NCBI GenBank assembly: GCA_027946365.1
Contig: JAPEUQ010000001.1
Location: 3,968,001-4,032,000 of the forward strand
DNA from: Kalmusia sp. IMI 367209
Lineage: Eukaryota > Ascomycota > Dothideomycetes > Pleosporales > Didymosphaeriaceae
Reading direction: 5' to 3'
Length of the DNA: 64,000 nucleotides
The notes beneath the pieces were generated by a model. The model was not told the DNA's origin and searched no databases. It was given only the letters and a program-made list of their open reading frames with translations. The position numbers were made by a program, and so were the translations under genes. Shown here in pieces: positions 59,877 through 64,000 of this stretch (within the stretch, counting starts at the first letter, position 1; every line of letters begins with the position of its first letter).

Positions 59877-60448
59877 CTTTTCACGACGTTACGTTTGCTG
59901 GCTCTTTAACGTTGTGATTGGATTTTTTTTCTTGGTGTATGATTGATCTTCTATTGATTCCCCCGGCGAAGGCCACACGAGAGCAAGTTAATGAATATGA
60001 GAGAATGCGACGTATTGACTCTATGTTTTGTTCTTGGTACGTGACCGATGTCTTGAGCGTAGGGTGCATGCGTTGAAACATCATCTGGACCTCCACTGTC
60101 TAGCCAAGTGACATGTACGTGTGTTCACGCCGGGAAGCCCATGATCATGAGGGCCGTTAGAGTAAGACACGGGCAACAATGAACAGCTGCCCCCCCAACA
60201 TAACGAAAACGGAGCCGCGTAAAGCTCGGTAAAGCCGGCAAGCCGCGCAGGGCGCTGAGCACAACCCCTGATCTCATTCGCACGCGGGACCCTGGCGTCC
60301 GCCCGCGCCTCCACGCCTTATGCAGGCGGCTTGGCTATCGTGCTCAGCATCCACTTGCGCACCCCAGCAAGGCCACCTCGCGATATCAGCAGTGCACTAG
60401 CCTTGCAGTTCTCCACCTGCCACAGCCGCAGAGCCCAGCACCGCTTAT
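59877..60448. other. intergenic before the DMT transporter
   Basis: About 570 bases between two plus-strand genes. No gene is seen. The right part is C-rich, as expected for a fungal promoter and 5' leader. Confidence 0.4.
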
Positions 60449-62172
60449 ATGCCCGAGTCTATCCCTCTTCGCAAGGCCCCGAACCACCGTCCCGGCACGC
60501 TCCTCTTCGACTCCGAATTCCTGAACACCAACGAGCGCGACACCCCTGGGCGCGGTCCCAACTCCTCCACTAGCAGAGACTCGTCGCCGTTCACTGAGAT
60601 TCCGCATCCGAGGGGAAAACCTGAGGGGAAGAGCGTGCACTTCAAGGAGCCTGCGAGCCCGGATTCGGACATCAGCTTTGACGATTGGGATGAGAGCGCG
60701 CCCAGTATGCCTTCTGACTTGAGGCCTGACGTAGACCGCGAACGGGATGGGCGGTCTCTGTCGCCGCTGCTAGGAACGCACAAGACCGTTGACGAGGGCA
60801 CAGAGAATGGGGGCTTGAGCAGGTCGACGCACACCTTTCACGAGCGGGACCCGGAAAGCCAGGCCAGGTTCGAGACGAAGCGGAGATATACGTATGCGGC
60901 TATATTTTTGGCTCTGAGTCTGGTATCGTTCACGGTGCAGACGGAGACGGCCGTGTATATTCAGCATGAGCTGAAGTGGGAGAAGCCGTATTGTATGCTG
61001 TAAGCTTGACGTTTCCTCTACGTTACCTTTGTTTTGCTACATTAGAAAGAATCAGGTATTGACAAAGGTAGCTACATGACCCACGGGTCCTGGGTCATGC
61101 TCTGGCCCATCCAGCTCCTCTTCATGCGCGTCCAGCAATGGTCTACGCCCTTTCCCATTTTCTGGCGGCGCCACGTCCAGCTCCTCCGCCAGACCGCCCT
61201 CATGGTGCAGCACCAAACCCTGCACCCCTCTGTGCGTCAGTCCCAGGCCTCTCCCGTACGCTATATAATCCGCATGACGGCCTTCATTACCTGTGCGCTC
61301 ACAGTCGCCGGAGGAAGTTGGTACCTTGCAGTCAACATGACTACGGCGAGTGACCTCACGGCCATCTACAACTGCAGCGCTTTCTTCGCGTACGCTTTCA
61401 GTATTCCCTTACTACACGAAAAAGTTCGGATGAACAAGATTGTTGCAGTTGCCATTGCCATATTCGGCGTCTTTGTCGTCGCATATGGCGATACAACGCC
61501 CGCGAAGCATGGAAACAAGTCGGGCGGGGGAGCAGGCGGCGAGAAAGCTCCCCCGTCACAAGAGGCGGAAAACCGCGCCCTAGGCAACATGATCATCGGC
61601 ATTGGGTCTGTACTATACGGGTTCTACGAGGTGCTGTATAAGAGGCTGGCGTGTCCGCCGGACGGATGCTCGCCGGGCCGCGGCATGGTCTTCGCCAATA
61701 CATTCGGGAGTTTGATTGGAGCATTTACGCTGTGTGTCCTTTGGATTCCACTTCCGGTTCTGCATTATATGGGTTGGGAGTTGTTCGAATTGCCGCATGG
61801 AAAGCAGGCGTGGATGATGGGTATCTCTGTCTTCGCCAATGCGAGTACGTTACACTCTCCCCCAATTCTTCCTAATCTTCTTACTAGATATTCTAATACT
61901 AACTTACAACAGCCTTCTCTGGATCCTTTCTCATCCTCATCTCCCTAACCTCCCCCGTCCTCTCCTCCGTCGCCGCCCTCCTCACCATCTTCATCGTCGC
62001 CATCGTCGACCAGCTGCTTCCTCCACCACTTAACTCACCGCTCACGCCCGCGGCGTTGGTCGGCGGCCTACTCATCATCGGTGCCTTTTGCTTACTCTCG
62101 TGGGCGACGTACTGGGAGATGGATGAAGAGCGGCGGAAGAAACTTGAGGTCGAGAGCGATGTGGATGACTAA
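60449..62172 (+). CDS. EamA/DMT-superfamily membrane transporter
   Basis: A multi-pass protein of the drug/metabolite transporter superfamily, closest in my reading to the yeast YML018C/SLC35F-like vacuolar group. Exons 60449-60999, 61072-61844 and 61913-62172 give 527 residues. The first 145 residues are hydrophilic and charged, with SRDSSPFTEIPHPRGK-type sequence. The first membrane segment begins near YTYAAIFLALSLVSFTVQTE, followed by YMTHGSWVMLWPIQLLFMRV. Further segments include AFITCALTVAGGSWYLAV, NKIVAVAIAIFGVFVVAYGD, MIIGIGSVLYGFYEVLYKR, a pair after GRGMVFANTFGSLIGAF, and FSGSFLILISLTSPVLSSVA. A short acidic tail ends the chain. A loop rich in Gly/Lys separates the two EamA halves. 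The substrate is unknown. Confidence 0.86.
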
Positions 62173-63144
62173 ATTGATTCATGTAGCATTTCCTGGGTAT
62201 TTCCACAGTTCGGTTGTTACACAGGTCCTTACACATGAGACATAAATTGGGTGGCTGTATCAAGACCTTGATGTTTACTTGTACCATGGCCTTAGCCTGG
62301 GATTTTGCATATTGGATACGGCACGAGCTGATCGATCTCGGCCACTTTCTTTATTTATGTACACGCGAATGTGCGTATTTTAGGCGGATGGATGGGCTGG
62401 TCTTGCCCTTGGACCACGGACCTTGCATCTGAAACCCCATGCATCATAGACGGCGTTATGTGACTTGGGTATACGTGCCTCGGACACTTGACTGCTACTT
62501 AGCGGACATCCGGGTATATAGGACTTTAACTAGAAATGAGACGAGTGTGGCTTCGCTTCTTACGGATGCAGTATTGGCCATGGCGCGTCATGTTACTTCA
62601 GTCGCGTTAATATCATTTTAACCTGCTTAGACTCGCCCGGGTTCGATGGCGCTTCGAGTCGGTATGTCCCTCAGCCAAACGCAATTCAACAAATTTTACT
62701 GCCTTGATGTTTGTTTCAACACTATTCAATCTTTATCGATCCAACTTGTCGAATTAACCTGGAGGTGTCTAACCTAGGTCTCGAAACCTAATGTGTCCTC
62801 CTTCAAGATGGCCCGTTTCCACCTATCATTGCCAACCTGACCCAGATATTTCCATGCTCCCCTTACTCTGCTGCTATTGCTGATGCGATGTATGATGGCC
62901 TAGAATTGGGGATTAGTACGAAAGTACAGAACGTATGGCACATACGCGAAAACGCTACCAGAACCTGCCATGGGTCATGTGAAGAGTAAGAGACTAGAGA
63001 CGACAAGACACAAGATATAAGTCAATGTAGATAGGATTCATAGGGTGCCCGTTCCGTGCTACGCTAATGTTTTAAACGCCATACTTTTTAACGCCGCCCA
63101 ATGCTCATTGGATTCATAGTAGGGCGAGTTGACCAGCCTCTCGC
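62173..63144. other. convergent intergenic region, no gene seen
   Basis: About 1 kb between the transporter stop and the Rrd1 stop. Short frames near 62214-62621 overlap and match nothing I recognise. A GGTTCGAT-like string near 62640 resembles part of a tRNA B box, but no cloverleaf can be drawn around it. Confidence 0.4.
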
Positions 63145-64000
63145 TCAATCAAAAGGCACCCTCCTCAGGCGTTGCCCACCCCCCATCTTCCTCTCTTCAC
63201 CCTCAGCCCCTACTGCAGCCGGCACCCGAATCCCACAGCAGTCTCCCCACCCCTTGCTTGCATGGACGTGCCTCTTTCCACCTTCGTCCGTGAAGACCTT
63301 GACCTCGCCGCCTTCCTCCTCCTCTTCCTCATTCTCCAGGTCGAAATCCTCTTCGTGGCTCATACCCTCTTCTGCCGGGATGAGAGATCCAAAGAGGAAG
63401 TGCTGCATCACTGGCAGTTTCTGGAGGATCTCAGCAATGAACATCTTCCGCATGCCTGCCTCGATCTTGATCCATGACTTGGAGGCGGAGATATCGTCCA
63501 GCATGGGGGAGTGCCAGCGTAAGCCGTCGACATTCTTTACGCTATTGACGTAGGAGACTTGGTCGAGGTATAAGAAATCCTTGCTCTCCTCTTCGAGAAT
63601 GAGCGCATTGTGTATCGCTTTTGGTGTAATGTACGCGTGATGGAGTAATTGGGAGGCGCCAAACAGGAACGGCAAGAACTGGTAGTCGTCTAGACCCCAG
63701 ACGCCGTGGCTGCCTGCTGGCTCGAGGTAGTATGCCCCTTGTATCCTACGCATAAGGCGGAGGTATGTTGGCAATACGGCGAGCGCGAGCGCAGGGAAGG
63801 TATCGGGAGGCAGCAAGCCAAGACGGTTCAGGCAGAACAGCCAGAGGAAGAAGTTGAGCTCATGGCCCGAGCCGTAGTCAATACGGCGCTTGTTACCGAA
63901 CGCATTGTGTAGATACGTCGCTATTTCATCCACCTGTGATTTGTCCGTAAGACCGAGCTGTGCGTGCCATGCGGGTAGCGCTTTCTCGACTTCTTCGAGG
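63145..64000 (-). CDS. RRD1: PP2A activator, PTPA family (Rrd1 type), 3' part (gene runs off the right edge)
   Basis: PTPA proteins are peptidyl-prolyl isomerase-like activators of PP2A-class phosphatases. Rrd1 acts in stress and TOR signalling. The reading frame is open from 64000 down to the stop at 63145; about 285 residues are present and the N terminus lies beyond the window. Signature segments are [60 protein letters not shown] and [20 protein letters not shown]. The C terminus is extended by an acidic run ([13 protein letters not shown]) and [16 protein letters not shown], which I associate with the Rrd1 rather than the Rrd2 branch. The sequence before VDEIATYL continues in frame with [20 protein letters not shown], so no start is assigned here. 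Confidence 0.93.
   Translation of the reverse strand, partial: LEEVEKALPAWHAQLGLTDKSQVDEIATYLHNAFGNKRRIDYGSGHELNFFLWLFCLNRLGLLPPDTFPALALAVLPTYLRLMRRIQGAYYLEPAGSHGVWGLDDYQFLPFLFGASQLLHHAYITPKAIHNALILEEESKDFLYLDQVSYVNSVKNVDGLRWHSPMLDDISASKSWIKIEAGMRKMFIAEILQKLPVMQHFLFGSLIPAEEGMSHEEDFDLENEEEEEEGGEVKVFTDEGGKRHVHASKGWGDCCGIRVPAAVGAEGEERKMGGGQRLRRVPFD

Noticed and set aside
62630..62670. A tRNA-like GGTTCGAT string
   Set aside because: No A box at the right spacing and no acceptor or anticodon stem could be drawn.

Overview
The window looks like nuclear DNA of a filamentous ascomycete (Pezizomycotina; a Dothideomycete is my best guess, from gene content and not from any phylogeny). Most genes carry introns of about 45-60 bases with GT...AG ends. 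The content is typical of such fungi: a HET-domain protein, a Leu3-type Zn2Cys6 regulator, an M35 deuterolysin, an Irs4-type EH protein, an APSES/ankyrin regulator and secondary-metabolism methyltransferases. I rebuilt exon structures by hand from splice signals, reading phase and family motifs. All exon ends are predictions.

Layout. 0-8.5 kb: gamma-tubulin (cut by the left edge), a Pgc1-like tail-anchored phospholipase, epsilon-COP, a meroterpenoid-type methyltransferase and spermidine synthase. 10.5-16.3 kb: NAD kinase and a Leu3-like activator. 17.2-20.7 kb: a secreted deuterolysin divergent from a small membrane-anchored protein that resembles the deuterolysin prodomain. 21.5-32.3 kb: a HET protein, a mitochondrial inner-membrane peptidase (IMP1-like) gene with three lesions, a JMJD7-like oxygenase, Irs4 and DNA ligase IV. 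34-35.5 kb: mitochondrial ribosomal protein uL15m. 35.5-43.3 kb: a long stretch with no supportable gene, holding triplet and short tandem repeats. 43.3-45.2 kb: a Clg1-like cyclin. 45.2-51.3 kb: a gene-poor stretch with a TA-rich, RIP-like tract. 51.3-56.6 kb: an O-methyltransferase and a peroxisomal-type acyl-CoA ligase, each with a predicted GC-AG intron. 57-64 kb: complex I subunit NDUFB7/B18 divergent from an Mbp1-type cell-cycle factor (one apparent frameshift), a DMT/EamA transporter and the PP2A activator Rrd1 (cut by the right edge).

Most genes are housekeeping and unrelated in pathway. Possible functional links are the deuterolysin/prodomain-like pair, the O-methyltransferase/CoA-ligase pair, and MBF-type ACGCGT sites upstream of gamma-tubulin and of the Mbp1 homologue. 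The strongest lead for something not well described is the free-standing prodomain-like protein. The strongest sequence anomaly is the broken IMP1-like gene, together with a one-base frameshift in the Mbp1-like gene.
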